Shown here: positions 27,302 to 35,988 of the stretch, in pieces | Position numbering within the stretch: position 1 is the stretch's first letter | Layout: each line of letters opens with the position of its first letter | Assembly: GCF_007992715.1 (NCBI RefSeq) | Contig: NZ_BKAU01000002.1 | Coordinates: 124,001 to 188,000 of the forward strand | Source of the DNA: Chitinophaga cymbidii | GTDB lineage: Bacteria > Bacteroidota > Bacteroidia > Chitinophagales > Chitinophagaceae | DNA: 64,000 nucleotides | Reading direction: 5' to 3' | Notes under the pieces: generated by a model | Database searches by the model: none | Seen by the model: the letters and a program-made list of their open reading frames with translations, nothing else | Told to the model about the DNA's origin: nothing | Made by a program: the position numbers and the translations under genes

Positions 27302-29182
27302 ATGAGAAAATCTTTCTTCCCGGCAGTTTTGCTCCTGTTGGGGACTACGGTTGCAACAGCCCAGCCCGACCGCTGGCAGCAGCGCGTGAAGTACAAAATG
27401 GATATCCGCATGGACGTGCAGACGCACCGGTTTACCGGCAAACAGCGGCTGGAATACACCAACAACTCGCCGGATACCCTGTTCCGTGTATATTACCACC
27501 TCTACTGGAATGCCTTTCAGCCCGGCAGCATGATGGACGTGCGCAGCCAGGAGCTGGGGAAAACGGTGCTCGGGAAGGACGCGAAAGGAAATACGCGCTA
27601 TGACTGGGATGCCCGTGTAACAGATCGCATTTCAAAGCTCCAGCCCGATGAGATCGGCTACCAGAAAGTGAACTCCCTGAAAATGAACGGCCACCAGCAG
27701 GCGTACAGAACGGAAGAAACGATCCTGGTCGTGGAGCTGGACAGGCCCATCCTGCCTAAAAGCAGAGTGGTGTTCGACATGGAATTTGAATCGCAGGTGC
27801 CCGTGCAGATCCGCCGCAGCGGCCGGAACAACAAGGAGGGGATCGATTACTCCATGGCGCAGTGGTACCCCAAGCTCTGCGAATATGACCAGGAAGGCTG
27901 GCATCCCACGCCCTATATCGCCCGTGAATTTTACGGCGTTTGGGGTGATTTTGACGTTAGCATCACCATCGATAAAAAATATGTGCTGGCCGGCACCGGT
28001 TATCTGCAAAACCCGAACGCCATCGGGCACGGCTACGAAAGCGCCGGCACAAAAGTGGTGGCCCCGCAGGGCGGCACGCTTACCTGGCGCTTCCTCGCTC
28101 CCAATGTGCATGATTTCGTATGGGCCGCAGACCCGTCCTACAAGCATATCAAAAAGCAGGTAGATGGTTTCACCGCGCATTTCTTTTATCTTGAAAATGA
28201 TACTACCCGCCAGACCTGGCCGCAGCTGGCGGAAATGATACCTAACGCATACGCCTATATCAGAAAGCATTTCGGCGCTTATCCCTACAAGCAATATTCG
28301 TTCATACAGGGCGGCGACGGCGGAATGGAATACCCGATGGCTACGCTCATCATGGGCAACGGCAAGATGAACGGCCTGTACGGCGTAGCCATTCATGAAT
28401 GGATGCACAGCTGGTACCAGGGCATGCTGGCGACTAATGAAAGCCTCTATCCCTGGATGGACGAAGGTTTCACCACCTTCGCGGAAGACAATACGATCGG
28501 CAACACCGTGGATTCCCTGCAGGGCCGCTGGCACCTGGCCTCCGCGTACCGTTCCTATTTCTCCCTGGTGAGAAGCGGGTATGAAGAGCCCATGAGCACA
28601 CATTCCGATCATTACAGCAGCAACTACGGGTATGGCGCCAGCGCGTATTCAAAAGGCGCGGTGTTCCTGGAGCAGCTGGGCTATGTGATCGGCGCGAAAC
28701 AGCGGGATGCGGGGCTGCTAAGGTATTACCGCGACTGGCGCTTCAAGCATCCCAATGCACATGATTTCATCCGCGTGATGGAAAAGGAAAGCGGGCTGCA
28801 GCTGGACTGGTACCTGCAATACATGATGAACACTACCAAGCATATCGATTACGCACTGGACAGCGTTTACCAGAACGCGGATGGTAAAGCGGTGGTGCTC
28901 CTGCGCCGGACAGGCGAGTTCCCGATGCCGGTAGATCTGCAGATTGAATTGTCCAACGGCAGCAAGGAGATGCATTATGTTCCGCTGACGCTGATGTTCG
29001 GCGGCAAGCAGAACGAAACGCCGTCTGTGAAATGGGTGGTGCATGACGGATGGAAGTGGACGCATCCAACGTATACGGTTACACTGGATGTGCCGTTGTC
29101 GGAGGTGAAGAGTGTGGAGATCGATCCGAGCATGCGACTGGCGGATGTGGACAGGAGTAATAATAAGGTTGTCAGTCAGTAA
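27302..29182 (+). CDS. M1 family metallopeptidase, exported
   Basis: A 626-residue aminopeptidase-like protein with a signal peptide (MRKSFFPAVLLLLG, cleavage near TAQ). Zinc ligands are HEWMH (His365, His369, catalytic Glu366) and Glu388 in WMDEGF, the spacing HExxH-18-E expected for M1 gluzincins. The exopeptidase GAMEN motif appears as GGMEY just upstream. Common in Bacteroidota, where such enzymes digest peptides in the periplasm. The gene has its own short upstream gap with a weak promoter-like TATTTTCG at 27271, and a terminator follows it, so it is probably independent of the injection-system operon. Confidence 0.9.
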   Translation: MRKSFFPAVLLLLGTTVATAQPDRWQQRVKYKMDIRMDVQTHRFTGKQRLEYTNNSPDTLFRVYYHLYWNAFQPGSMMDVRSQELGKTVLGKDAKGNTRYDWDARVTDRISKLQPDEIGYQKVNSLKMNGHQQAYRTEETILVVELDRPILPKSRVVFDMEFESQVPVQIRRSGRNNKEGIDYSMAQWYPKLCEYDQEGWHPTPYIAREFYGVWGDFDVSITIDKKYVLAGTGYLQNPNAIGHGYESAGTKVVAPQGGTLTWRFLAPNVHDFVWAADPSYKHIKKQVDGFTAHFFYLENDTTRQTWPQLAEMIPNAYAYIRKHFGAYPYKQYSFIQGGDGGMEYPMATLIMGNGKMNGLYGVAIHEWMHSWYQGMLATNESLYPWMDEGFTTFAEDNTIGNTVDSLQGRWHLASAYRSYFSLVRSGYEEPMSTHSDHYSSNYGYGASAYSKGAVFLEQLGYVIGAKQRDAGLLRYYRDWRFKHPNAHDFIRVMEKESGLQLDWYLQYMMNTTKHIDYALDSVYQNADGKAVVLLRRTGEFPMPVDLQIELSNGSKEMHYVPLTLMFGGKQNETPSVKWVVHDGWKWTHPTYTVTLDVPLSEVKSVEIDPSMRLADVDRSNNKVVSQ

Positions 29183-29194
29183 AAGTATAATAGT

Positions 29195-29223
29195 GAAAGC
29201 GTCCCGAACGGGGCGCTTTCTTA
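29195..29223 (+). terminator. intrinsic terminator after the M1 peptidase gene
   Basis: GAAAGCGTCCCG, loop AA, CGGGGCGCTTTC forms a 12-bp stem with one G-U pair, followed by TTATT. It lies between convergent genes and may serve both strands, since the other side is preceded by A-rich sequence. Confidence 0.8.
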
Positions 29224-29256
29224 TTGGAAGAAAACTTCTTCCAAACCAGCTCCGAT

Positions 29257-30261
29257 TTACAAACTTTCAAAATACTTCCTCGCCACTTCCTCCCCATATG
29301 CCACCATCTTCTTCATCTCCGCAGGATTGAAGGTAAGCCCGCCGGGCCCGCCGCCAAGGGGCTTCTCCGGGCGGATGATGTGCAGCTTCAGATCAGATTT
29401 ACCAACAAAGGGATTTTCAAAAGGAATATCAAAAAACGCTTCTATCTCCTTTGTCTTCATACCCGCCGATCTCATTTTTGATTTTACGGCCTTGAGATAT
29501 TGCAGGCTGCGGTTGATGAACTTTGGCATCTTCAGGTCGTTGATCGCAACGTCCATGGTGAACCAGTCGAGCGTCTGCTGCAGTATTTCGAAAGGGCTTT
29601 TGAAATGATGATCGTCCACGTCCGGTGTTTCCGGCGTCAGCAGGATGGCGTAGATCTCTGTGGCGCCGGTGTCTATCGCCAGATCGATGGGCGCATATTC
29701 CCGCAGGCCCCCGTCCACATACTGCCATCTTTCCGATTCCACCACCTGGTACGGTGGCATGAACACCGGCTGGCAGGAAGAGGCGAACATCGCACGGCGG
29801 AAGGTGCCCGCGTCATGCACCTGTATCACATCATAGTCCGGCGAGGTCATAGGCAGGTCGTTGTTCGTAAAGTAAACGATCCTGCCGGTTTGCAGGCAGA
29901 CGGTGGTGAGATATACTGCTCTTTTGCTTTGCAGCAGGGAGTTGTAGAACTGATCGGTATACGTGTTCTTGATGAGCAGGCTGAGCGGCTGCGCATCGAA
30001 GAGGGAGTAGGCGTCTTTGCTGGCGAAGCGGTTGATGACGTTGCCGGTGTGGATGATGTCGCTGGTGACGTGGGTGGTGTAGAGTTTTTCCAGCAGGTTG
30101 ATCTCGCCGATCGCCGCCATGGGAATGATGAGAGAACCGGTACTGGTGCCGCAAAGGGTATCGAATTTAATTTTGGGAGTGGCGGCCATATATTTCAGCA
30201 CGCCTACGGCAAAGGCTCCTTTGGAGCCGCCACCGCTGATAACAAGGGCTGTTTTGCTCAT
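29257..30261 (-). CDS. patatin-like phospholipase
   Basis: A 334-residue protein with the complete patatin signature: oxyanion loop GGGSKG (residues 10-15), nucleophile elbow GTSTG with Ser40, and the second dyad residue in a DGG motif (YVDGGLREYAPIDLA). These enzymes are Ser-Asp lipid acyl hydrolases. No signal peptide is visible, so it is probably cytoplasmic or membrane-peripheral. The gene is 18 bases behind a small exported protein on the same strand and probably co-transcribed with it. Patatin effectors exist in injection systems, but this one is outside the cluster, on the opposite strand, and has no loading leader. Confidence 0.88.
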   Translation of the reverse strand: MSKTALVISGGGSKGAFAVGVLKYMAATPKIKFDTLCGTSTGSLIIPMAAIGEINLLEKLYTTHVTSDIIHTGNVINRFASKDAYSLFDAQPLSLLIKNTYTDQFYNSLLQSKRAVYLTTVCLQTGRIVYFTNNDLPMTSPDYDVIQVHDAGTFRRAMFASSCQPVFMPPYQVVESERWQYVDGGLREYAPIDLAIDTGATEIYAILLTPETPDVDDHHFKSPFEILQQTLDWFTMDVAINDLKMPKFINRSLQYLKAVKSKMRSAGMKTKEIEAFFDIPFENPFVGKSDLKLHIIRPEKPLGGGPGGLTFNPAEMKKMVAYGEEVARKYFESL

Positions 30262-30279
30262 GATGGATGCGTTTTTGGG

Positions 30280-30801
30280 TTACAGATCGGGTGGCGGAGC
30301 TATCTTTTTTCTGAACAGGTGCAGGCCGAGGGTGCCCTGGAACCACCAGTTGTTCAGCATGTAATCGCGGTGCGTTTTAACGGATATCGTGGCCATGGTA
30401 CCGATCTCCGCGGTAAGCCCCCCGCCGGCCAGCCGCTGGTCTTTCGTGCCCCAGAGGTGTTCGCCCACCAGTTGCACATTGAATACCGTACTTTCCAGCA
30501 CTTTCGGGCCGTTCCATAGCAGCAGCGACAGGCGGCCGCCGCCGATGCCGTAGAAGCGTTTGTTGGTGAAAGCGCTGCCGCCGGTCACGCCCGCGCGCAG
30601 TCGCCCGGGTACAACGGTGATTTGCGGGGAGAAAGCCAGTGTGGCAAGATAGAGGTCCGGCGATGCGGACAATGCGGTCACAGCACCCTGGCCTAGCTCG
30701 AGGGGGAAGATCCATCCTCTCGCAAACTCGCTCTGGGCGGTACTTCGGACTGCCATGCAAAGCAGCAGCCCTCCTAACAGCAGGGAATGTTTGTACTTCA
30801 T
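30280..30801 (-). CDS. small exported protein, probable outer-membrane beta-barrel
   Basis: A 173-residue protein with a signal peptide (LLLGGLLLCMAVRSTAQ) and alternating beta-strand-like segments rich in Gly and aromatic residues (FYGIGGGRLSLLLWNG, GGGLTAEIGTMATISV). I recognise no specific family. It lies upstream of, and probably in one operon with, the patatin-like lipase. The start ATG at 30801 is the only good one ahead of the signal peptide. Confidence 0.6.
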   Translation of the reverse strand: MKYKHSLLLGGLLLCMAVRSTAQSEFARGWIFPLELGQGAVTALSASPDLYLATLAFSPQITVVPGRLRAGVTGGSAFTNKRFYGIGGGRLSLLLWNGPKVLESTVFNVQLVGEHLWGTKDQRLAGGGLTAEIGTMATISVKTHRDYMLNNWWFQGTLGLHLFRKKIAPPPDL

Positions 30802-30919
30802 GGAATTAACATTGGCGGCGCAGCAGGCGCTTGCTGAAAATCTTTTGGGGTAGCCTGATGCGGTCCGGTGATGAAATGGGGTTAATTATCTTCCTGAAGT
30901 TACGACAATCATGGGAAAA

Positions 30920-31480
30920 TCAGAACAAAGCCCGCTCGAGCTGTTCAGACCACGAAGGGTTTCTCTGCTCGCGCTGTTCCAGCGTTTGCAGGTGATGCTG
31001 ATTATGGTAGGCGGTGAAATATAGCACTTCGCGGATGGTCATCCTGCCCAGGAGCGGATGCGGTACCTGGTATTTGTCCAGGTCTTCTTCCGTCCACTGT
31101 TCGATCTGCTGCAACAATCTTTCTTTCTGCTGATGGAACTGCAATTGCAGGATGCCGCGTTGTTCCGCTTCCGTTACCGGAGGGATGTAGGGCCTTGCCG
31201 CTACGCCGCCGTGCTGCAATACCTGTCTGTAAGATTCCGCCACCTGCTCGTAAGAACGGGAGCGGGATACGGGTTTGCCAAAGAAACGAAGCAGTATTTT
31301 AGGCAGGCCCATGGCGGTGTTCACCGGTTTGGCGCTGCGGATGAGATGGTCCAGTTGCTGCCCGGCCGACCACTTTCCTTCGGGAGAAACGATGAAGCGG
31401 TGATCTGAAAGGGTATCTGTGAATGAGGTGAAGTCTGTAAAGCTTTTCTCCAATATGGTTTTAATGGTTTCTTTGTTCAT
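30920..31480 (-). CDS. DinB family protein
   Basis: A 186-residue four-helix-bundle protein of the DinB/YfiT superfamily. Visible landmarks are KWSAGQQLDHLIRS in the first half, carrying the first metal His, and YHNQHHLQTL near the C-terminus with the other His residues. Many members bind a metal and act as thiol-dependent transferases; the substrate cannot be told from sequence. The gene lies 26 bases behind a small protein on the same strand. Usual length for the family. Confidence 0.85.
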   Translation of the reverse strand: MNKETIKTILEKSFTDFTSFTDTLSDHRFIVSPEGKWSAGQQLDHLIRSAKPVNTAMGLPKILLRFFGKPVSRSRSYEQVAESYRQVLQHGGVAARPYIPPVTEAEQRGILQLQFHQQKERLLQQIEQWTEEDLDKYQVPHPLLGRMTIREVLYFTAYHNQHHLQTLEQREQRNPSWSEQLERALF

Positions 31481-31506
31481 AAGGTTTTTCTGTTAGCCGT
31501 TAGTGA

Positions 31507-31716
31507 TCATTCCAGTACTTCGCACTGGAACCCCTGTTGTTTGACGAAGCTGATGATGTGATGTTCATCCACTTTCATGTCTACGATGCGTAATACTTTA
31601 TCACAATCCTCGATATCCACGTTGCAGGAGGTTACGTCAAAGTTATTGCAAATTGCCCTGATAACGAGATTTCGTTCGTGATAGGTGCCGATATTGGTTT
31701 TGAAGATGCCGATCAT
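31507..31716 (-). CDS. small ferredoxin-like (HMA-type) fold protein without CxxC
   Basis: A 69-residue protein, using ATG 31716; an upstream in-frame ATG at 31740 would add MLYLNPSA. The pattern of hydrophobic residues (IFKTNIG, VIRAIC, NVDIEDCDKVLRI, IISFVKQQGFQCEVLE) resembles the beta-alpha-beta-beta-alpha-beta fold of heavy-metal-associated domains, but the CxxC metal loop is absent. Such degenerate HMA-like proteins are common in Bacteroidota and have no known role. Probably co-transcribed with the DinB gene downstream. Confidence 0.6.
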   Translation of the reverse strand: MIGIFKTNIGTYHERNLVIRAICNNFDVTSCNVDIEDCDKVLRIVDMKVDEHHIISFVKQQGFQCEVLE

Positions 31717-31759
31717 AGCACTTGGGTTTAGGTAAAGCATAAAGTCAGGTTTCAGATGA

Positions 31760-32164
31760 TCAGTTTTTGGGTTGTTCTTCGTCTTTATTTTCGTTGTCGC
31801 CGGGATTTTCTTCCCGGGGGGATTTCCATCCTCCCCAGCGTCCGCCCATGCAGCGGGACAGCTGGTCTTTCATGCGTTCTTTTTCTTCCGGCGTCATGTG
31901 GCCCATCCGGGCTTCCCAGTGCTCCCGCCATTTTCTCTTTTTGCCGGCCCATCCGCCTTCATGGTGTTTATGGGGAAAGCCGAGCAGCAGCTTGCACAAC
32001 AGCAGCAATCCGAGCGCCTGCCAGAAAGTGATCACCGGTCCCGCGAACAGCTCGGGTATGAGCCAGTTCCAGAGCAGCATGGTGCCATAGCCCAGGAGGA
32101 GGGCGCAGAGCGCCACCATCATCAGAATGGCAAAGACTTTCCAGACAATACGTTTCTTTTTCAT
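31760..32164 (-). CDS. small membrane protein with His-rich loop, downstream of a sigma factor
   Basis: A 134-residue protein with two hydrophobic segments (VFAILMMVALCALLLGYGTMLLW and ITFWQALGLLLLCKLLLGF) followed by HKHHEGGW and a charged, Trp/Gly-containing tail (MTPEEKERMKDQLSRCMGG). No known family, and no zinc-finger anti-sigma motif. It starts 38 bases after the ECF sigma-factor gene on the same strand, so the two are probably one operon, and it may regulate or respond to that factor. Confidence 0.65.
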   Translation of the reverse strand: MKKKRIVWKVFAILMMVALCALLLGYGTMLLWNWLIPELFAGPVITFWQALGLLLLCKLLLGFPHKHHEGGWAGKKRKWREHWEARMGHMTPEEKERMKDQLSRCMGGRWGGWKSPREENPGDNENKDEEQPKN

Positions 32165-32202
32165 CGTTTTAATTTTTTAGTGACCCGATAAGATCAGTTG
32201 TT

Positions 32203-32796
32203 TTAATCATTCAGTAATTCCCGGTAGACCTGCGAAAGCCTCTCCCGCAGGTAAAGCACGGCGTAACGTTTGCGGGACAGCAGGGTGTTGACCGAGATCC
32301 CTGTTTCTGCTGCAATCTCCTTGAATGAGCGCCCCTCTACCTCGTGTTGCAGAAAAACATAACGTTGTTCCTCCGGCAGCTCATCCGTTGCTTCCATGAT
32401 CGCTTCCGACATGATCTTGCGCAGCAGCGGTTCGTCCGTCTGCGCCGAAGTGTCCGGCAGGATGTCTGAAAGGTACAGCGGGCCGTCGCCTTCCGCGGAA
32501 GGCAGCATGGTATCGGAGAAGCGGTCTTCCCGCTTTTTCCGGAACCAGTCCGTAATGCGGTTGCGCGTCACCGCAAAGAGCCAGCCGGTGAGCGAGTCGA
32601 TATCCGTTCCCAGGCGCAGGTATTGGGTGAACTGGAATAGCACATCCTGCAGGATGTCTTCCGCATCGGCCACATTATCCACCCGTTTCCGGATGAAATG
32701 CAGGAGCCGTTTGCGTTCCTTTTCCACCGTTTGCTTAATGCGTTCGTTTTGTTCCGCTGCTGCCATGGATTTTTGTATGGAAAGCCACTCGTTCAT
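32203..32796 (-). CDS. ECF-type RNA polymerase sigma factor
   Basis: A 197-residue sigma-70-family factor. I use the ATG at 32796 (MNEWLSIQKS); the longer ORF to 32874 adds 26 residues without family resemblance. Region 2 is visible in DAEDILQDVLFQFTQYL and WLFAVTRNRITDWFRKK; region 4 in LPEEQRYVFLQHEVEGRSFKEIAAETGISVNTLLSRKRYA, a clean helix-turn-helix. It should direct RNA polymerase to a stress or envelope regulon. The gene following it encodes a small His-rich membrane protein rather than a FecR-like or zinc-finger anti-sigma factor. Confidence 0.9.
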   Translation of the reverse strand: MNEWLSIQKSMAAAEQNERIKQTVEKERKRLLHFIRKRVDNVADAEDILQDVLFQFTQYLRLGTDIDSLTGWLFAVTRNRITDWFRKKREDRFSDTMLPSAEGDGPLYLSDILPDTSAQTDEPLLRKIMSEAIMEATDELPEEQRYVFLQHEVEGRSFKEIAAETGISVNTLLSRKRYAVLYLRERLSQVYRELLND

Positions 32797-32915
32797 CTTA
32801 ATTAGGTAGACGAACCAGTGAATTGCATATTGTAAAGGTGCAGAATATTTTTGCTGAATTGTTGCCAACTGCACGGAAATCGTTCAGTATCAGCGGGAAA
32901 TGACGGGTATAGGGG

Positions 32916-33536
32916 TTATTTTACGGCTACAACAAACTTCTCCATAAAGTATTCCTCCGGGAATATCTTATGGATATTGACCATCTTGGGCCGGCAGCCG
33001 CTTTCCGAAATCTCCTGCGCCAGGTCGCCTCCCTTGAGGCAGATCAGTCCGGACGGCCGCTCCGCCGGCGCCCCCTTTTTCACCAGGGGCTTGCTCCACC
33101 GCCAGAGGTCCTTCAGCGGCGCCACCGCGCGGGACACCACCAGGTCAAACTTGCGGTTCTTAATATCTTCCACGCGGGAGTGGGCGGTAGTCACGTTCGT
33201 GAGGTTCAGCGCTTCCGCAACGGCCTCCACCACCTTGATCTTTTTACCGATAGAATCTACGAGGTGGAATTGCACTTCCGGGAAGAAAATGGCTAGCGGA
33301 ATGCCGGGAAATCCTCCGCCGGTGCCCAAATCGAGCACCTGCATGCCCGCCGGCAGCTCGGCCACCGCGGCAATAGCCAGGGAATGCAAAACGTGTTTCT
33401 CGTAAAGCGCGTCAATATCCTTGCGGGAAATGACGTTGATCTTTTCGTTCCATTCCCTGTACAACGGCGCCAGTGTGCTGAACTGGTCCAGCTGCTTCGG
33501 TGTAAAATCGCTGAAATATTTTAATACAACCTCCAT
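32916..33536 (-). CDS. rsmG: 16S rRNA (guanine527-N7)-methyltransferase
   Basis: A 206-residue RsmG with the canonical SAM loop VLDLGTGGGFPGIPLAI and the upstream NVISRKDIDALYEKHVLHSL block. RsmG methylates N7 of G527 in 16S rRNA. In this family the SAM-binding motif also carries the determinants of streptomycin sensitivity phenotypes. It starts three bases after the stop of the glycosyltransferase gene, with which it is probably co-transcribed. Full length and intact. Confidence 0.93.
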   Translation of the reverse strand: MEVVLKYFSDFTPKQLDQFSTLAPLYREWNEKINVISRKDIDALYEKHVLHSLAIAAVAELPAGMQVLDLGTGGGFPGIPLAIFFPEVQFHLVDSIGKKIKVVEAVAEALNLTNVTTAHSRVEDIKNRKFDLVVSRAVAPLKDLWRWSKPLVKKGAPAERPSGLICLKGGDLAQEISESGCRPKMVNIHKIFPEEYFMEKFVVAVK

Positions 33537-33539
33537 CGC

Positions 33540-34679
33540 TTATTTCCACTTCGTTCTTCCTTTATTGAAGAACAATGCGGGCGTGAAGATAATATAATAT
33601 AGGAACATGAGAATGTCCATCAGCCCCGCATACCAGAATAAATCCTTCTCGTCCAGCCGTTTGAGCGCCAGGTACGTGATCACGGACTGCACCAGTATTT
33701 TGCCGCCAAGAATGTACAGGGTGATCAGCAGCATGGGCGGATAAAACAGCGCCGCCACCAGCGCGGGATAGAACAGGAAGTGGGAAAGGGAGAACAGGCC
33801 GAGCAGGAATTTGTGCCCGAACTTGTAATGCTTGCCGGTGGACATATGGCGGGTCTTCTGGTTAAACCAGTGTTTCCATTTCGTCTTCGGCTCGGAGTAG
33901 GCAAAGGCCAGCTTGTTGATCACCACGCCCACGTTACCGCCGTTGGCCGCGCGGTTCACGAACAGGTCGTCATCGCCGGAAGCGAGGTTCTGGTGCGCGG
34001 TGAATCCCTTATGCCGGAAGAACAATTCCTTTTTGTAAGCCAGGTTCCGCCCCACGCCCATGTAAGGGACGCCGGACAGGGCGAAGGAAAGGTATTGCAA
34101 TGCGGAAAAATAGGTTTCGTAACGGATCACCTTGTTCAGGAAGCCCGGCTTTTTATAATAAGGCCCGTAGCCGAGCACGATCTCCTTGCCGTTCCGGAAC
34201 CCCTGCGCCATTAAAGACAGCCAGTAAATGCTGCCCGGCTTGCAGTCCGCGTCCGTCAACACCACGGTATCATATTGCGCGCCCTTGATGCCGATGGACA
34301 AAGGGTATTTCTTGCCCGGAATGAATTGCGCCGTTTGCTTGATCTCGATATGACGGTAATGGGAATAGCCTTTTTCGATGGATGCCAGGTAATATTTGGA
34401 ATCATCTTCGGAGTTGTCGTTCACCACGATCACTTCATAGGCCGGGTCCTGCTGCCGGTGATAGCGCTGCTGCAGCACCGTTGGCAGGTTTTTCGGCAGG
34501 CTGCGTTCTTCGTTCTTCGCGCAGATGATAACGGACAGCTGTTCTTCCGGAGGGTGTTCTTCCTCAAATTTCCGCTTGTAAAAAGCCACTCTTGAAAAGA
34601 AGATCAGGTAGTAAAGCACCTGTATACCCGCGGTAGCGGCGAAGCAATAGAAAATGATAATCCCCGGATTGTCTGACAT
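33540..34679 (-). CDS. family 2 glycosyltransferase, membrane-bound
   Basis: A 379-residue processive-type GT2 enzyme. ATG 34679 is preferred; the TTG at 34688 adds three residues. An N-terminal membrane helix is followed by the GT-A domain: IICAKNEERSLPKNL, the nucleotide-binding VIVVNDNSEDDS, a DxD-like DADCK, and GDDDLF, with the acceptor-side NQKTRHMSTG in place of QxxRW. Two or three membrane helices close the protein. It probably adds a sugar to a lipid or surface polysaccharide; donor and acceptor unknown. First gene of a pair with rsmG, and divergent from tgt. Confidence 0.87.
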   Translation of the reverse strand: MSDNPGIIIFYCFAATAGIQVLYYLIFFSRVAFYKRKFEEEHPPEEQLSVIICAKNEERSLPKNLPTVLQQRYHRQQDPAYEVIVVNDNSEDDSKYYLASIEKGYSHYRHIEIKQTAQFIPGKKYPLSIGIKGAQYDTVVLTDADCKPGSIYWLSLMAQGFRNGKEIVLGYGPYYKKPGFLNKVIRYETYFSALQYLSFALSGVPYMGVGRNLAYKKELFFRHKGFTAHQNLASGDDDLFVNRAANGGNVGVVINKLAFAYSEPKTKWKHWFNQKTRHMSTGKHYKFGHKFLLGLFSLSHFLFYPALVAALFYPPMLLITLYILGGKILVQSVITYLALKRLDEKDLFWYAGLMDILMFLYYIIFTPALFFNKGRTKWK

Positions 34680-34685
34680 AAGGGG

Positions 34686-34693
34686 CAAAAATA
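34686..34693 (-). promoter_or_regulatory. Bacteroidota -7 element before the glycosyltransferase gene
   Basis: Minus strand reads TATTTTTG (TAnnTTTG). No convincing TTG 19-21 bases upstream. It lies only six bases from the ATG, so the message would be almost leaderless. Confidence 0.4.
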
Positions 34694-34748
34694 TATGTTT
34701 TTAATTATGTATGTAAGGTTGTGGAAAAATTACCTCCCCAATATTCAA

Positions 34749-34756
34749 TACCTTTG
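34749..34756 (+). promoter_or_regulatory. Bacteroidota -7 element before tgt
   Basis: TACCTTTG matches TAnnTTTG. A TTG at 34719 is too far upstream (27 bases) to be an ideal -33. The element lies inside the 5' extension of the tgt frame, and so favours the downstream TTG start at 34779. Confidence 0.5.
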
Positions 34757-34778
34757 CCCCCTGAAAAAATCCGATGTC

Positions 34779-35906
34779 TTGAATTTCGATCTGATCACCA
34801 CCGATCCCTCCGGGGCCAGGGCCGGCGTTATCACCACCGCCCACGGCGCCATACAAACGCCCATATTCATGCCGGTAGGCACCGTGGGCAGCGTGAAAGC
34901 CGTTACCCAGGAGCAGCTGCGCCAGGATATCAACGCGCAGATCATCCTCGGCAACACCTATCACCTCTATCTCCGCCCCGGTATGGACGTGCTGCGGGAA
35001 GCCGGCGGTTTACATAAATTTAACGGATGGGAGCGGCCGATACTGACGGACAGCGGTGGCTACCAGGTGTTCTCTCTCGCCGCCAACCGGAAGATAAAGG
35101 AGGAAGGTGTGGTGTTCCAGAGCCACATCGACGGCAGCCGGCACCTTTTCACGCCCGAAAACGTGATGGACATCCAGCGGACCATCGGGGCGGACATCAT
35201 CATGGCGTTCGATGAATGCCCTCCTTACCCGAGCGAGTACCGCTACGCCAAAAAAAGCATGGAGCTGACGCACCGGTGGCTGGACCGCTGTATCAAACGG
35301 CTGAACGAAACTTCGCCGGCCTACGGTCATGAACAAACGCTGTTTCCCATCGTGCAGGGAAGCACCTATAAAGATCTCCGCAAAATATCCGCCGAGGCGA
35401 TCGCCGCCCGCAACTGCGCGGGCAATGCCATCGGGGGCCTGAGCGTGGGGGAGCCGGAAGCGGAGATGTACGAAATGTGCGGCCTGGTCACGGAAATACT
35501 GCCCAAAGAAAAGCCCCGCTACCTGATGGGCGTGGGCACTCCCTGGAACATCCTTGAAAATATTGAGCTGGGTATTGATATGTTCGACTGCGTGATGCCT
35601 ACCCGCAATGGCCGCAACGGCATGCTGTTCACCTGGAACGGCGTGATCAACATCCGCAATAAAAAATGGGCGGCGGATTTTTCGCCGGTGGATGAAATGA
35701 ATCCCTGCGATGCCAGCCGGAACTACTCAAAAGCATACCTGCGGCACCTTTTCGTGGCGGGCGAGTTCCTCGGGCTCACCCTCGCCAGCATTCATAACCT
35801 CTGCTTTTACCTGGACCTGGTGAAGGCTGCAAGGGAACAGATACTGCAGGGAACTTACGGCGCCTGGAAGCAGCGCATGATACCGCAGCTGAAAACAAGG
35901 CTGTAA
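34779..35906 (+). CDS. tgt: queuine/preQ1 tRNA-guanine transglycosylase
   Basis: A 375-residue Tgt if translation begins at TTG 34779 (LNFDLITTDPSGARAG), matching family length. The open frame extends upstream to 34695, but that part is not family-like and contains a promoter element. The enzyme exchanges guanine 34 of certain tRNAs for preQ1 on the way to queuosine. Catalytic regions are present: DSGGYQVFSL with the first Asp, MGVGTPWNILE, and the nucleophile block DMFDCVMPTRNGR. The zinc site is altered: where the E. coli-type enzyme has CxCxxC, this one reads NPCDAS, keeping one Cys and the later His (SIHNL). Confidence 0.92.
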   Translation: MNFDLITTDPSGARAGVITTAHGAIQTPIFMPVGTVGSVKAVTQEQLRQDINAQIILGNTYHLYLRPGMDVLREAGGLHKFNGWERPILTDSGGYQVFSLAANRKIKEEGVVFQSHIDGSRHLFTPENVMDIQRTIGADIIMAFDECPPYPSEYRYAKKSMELTHRWLDRCIKRLNETSPAYGHEQTLFPIVQGSTYKDLRKISAEAIAARNCAGNAIGGLSVGEPEAEMYEMCGLVTEILPKEKPRYLMGVGTPWNILENIELGIDMFDCVMPTRNGRNGMLFTWNGVINIRNKKWAADFSPVDEMNPCDASRNYSKAYLRHLFVAGEFLGLTLASIHNLCFYLDLVKAAREQILQGTYGAWKQRMIPQLKTRL

Positions 35907-35968
35907 CAACACAATGTTAAAATTGCACATCATACGATAATATTGCATATTTGATGCGGCAGGAACAT

Positions 35969-35976
35969 TAGTTTTG
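35969..35976 (+). promoter_or_regulatory. Bacteroidota -7 element before the LptF/LptG-type gene
   Basis: TAGTTTTG fits TAnnTTTG, 12 bases before the ATG at 35989. Candidate -33 TTG trimers at 35943 and 35951 have non-ideal spacing (23 and 15). Confidence 0.45.
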
Positions 35977-35988
35977 GCAATAATTTAT

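Noticed and set aside
29257..30261. Patatin-like lipase as an injection-system effector
   Set aside because: It is on the opposite strand, beyond a terminator and an unrelated peptidase gene, and has no leader.
34695..34778. Longer N-terminus for tgt
   Set aside because: The extension has no family match and contains a TACCTTTG promoter element.
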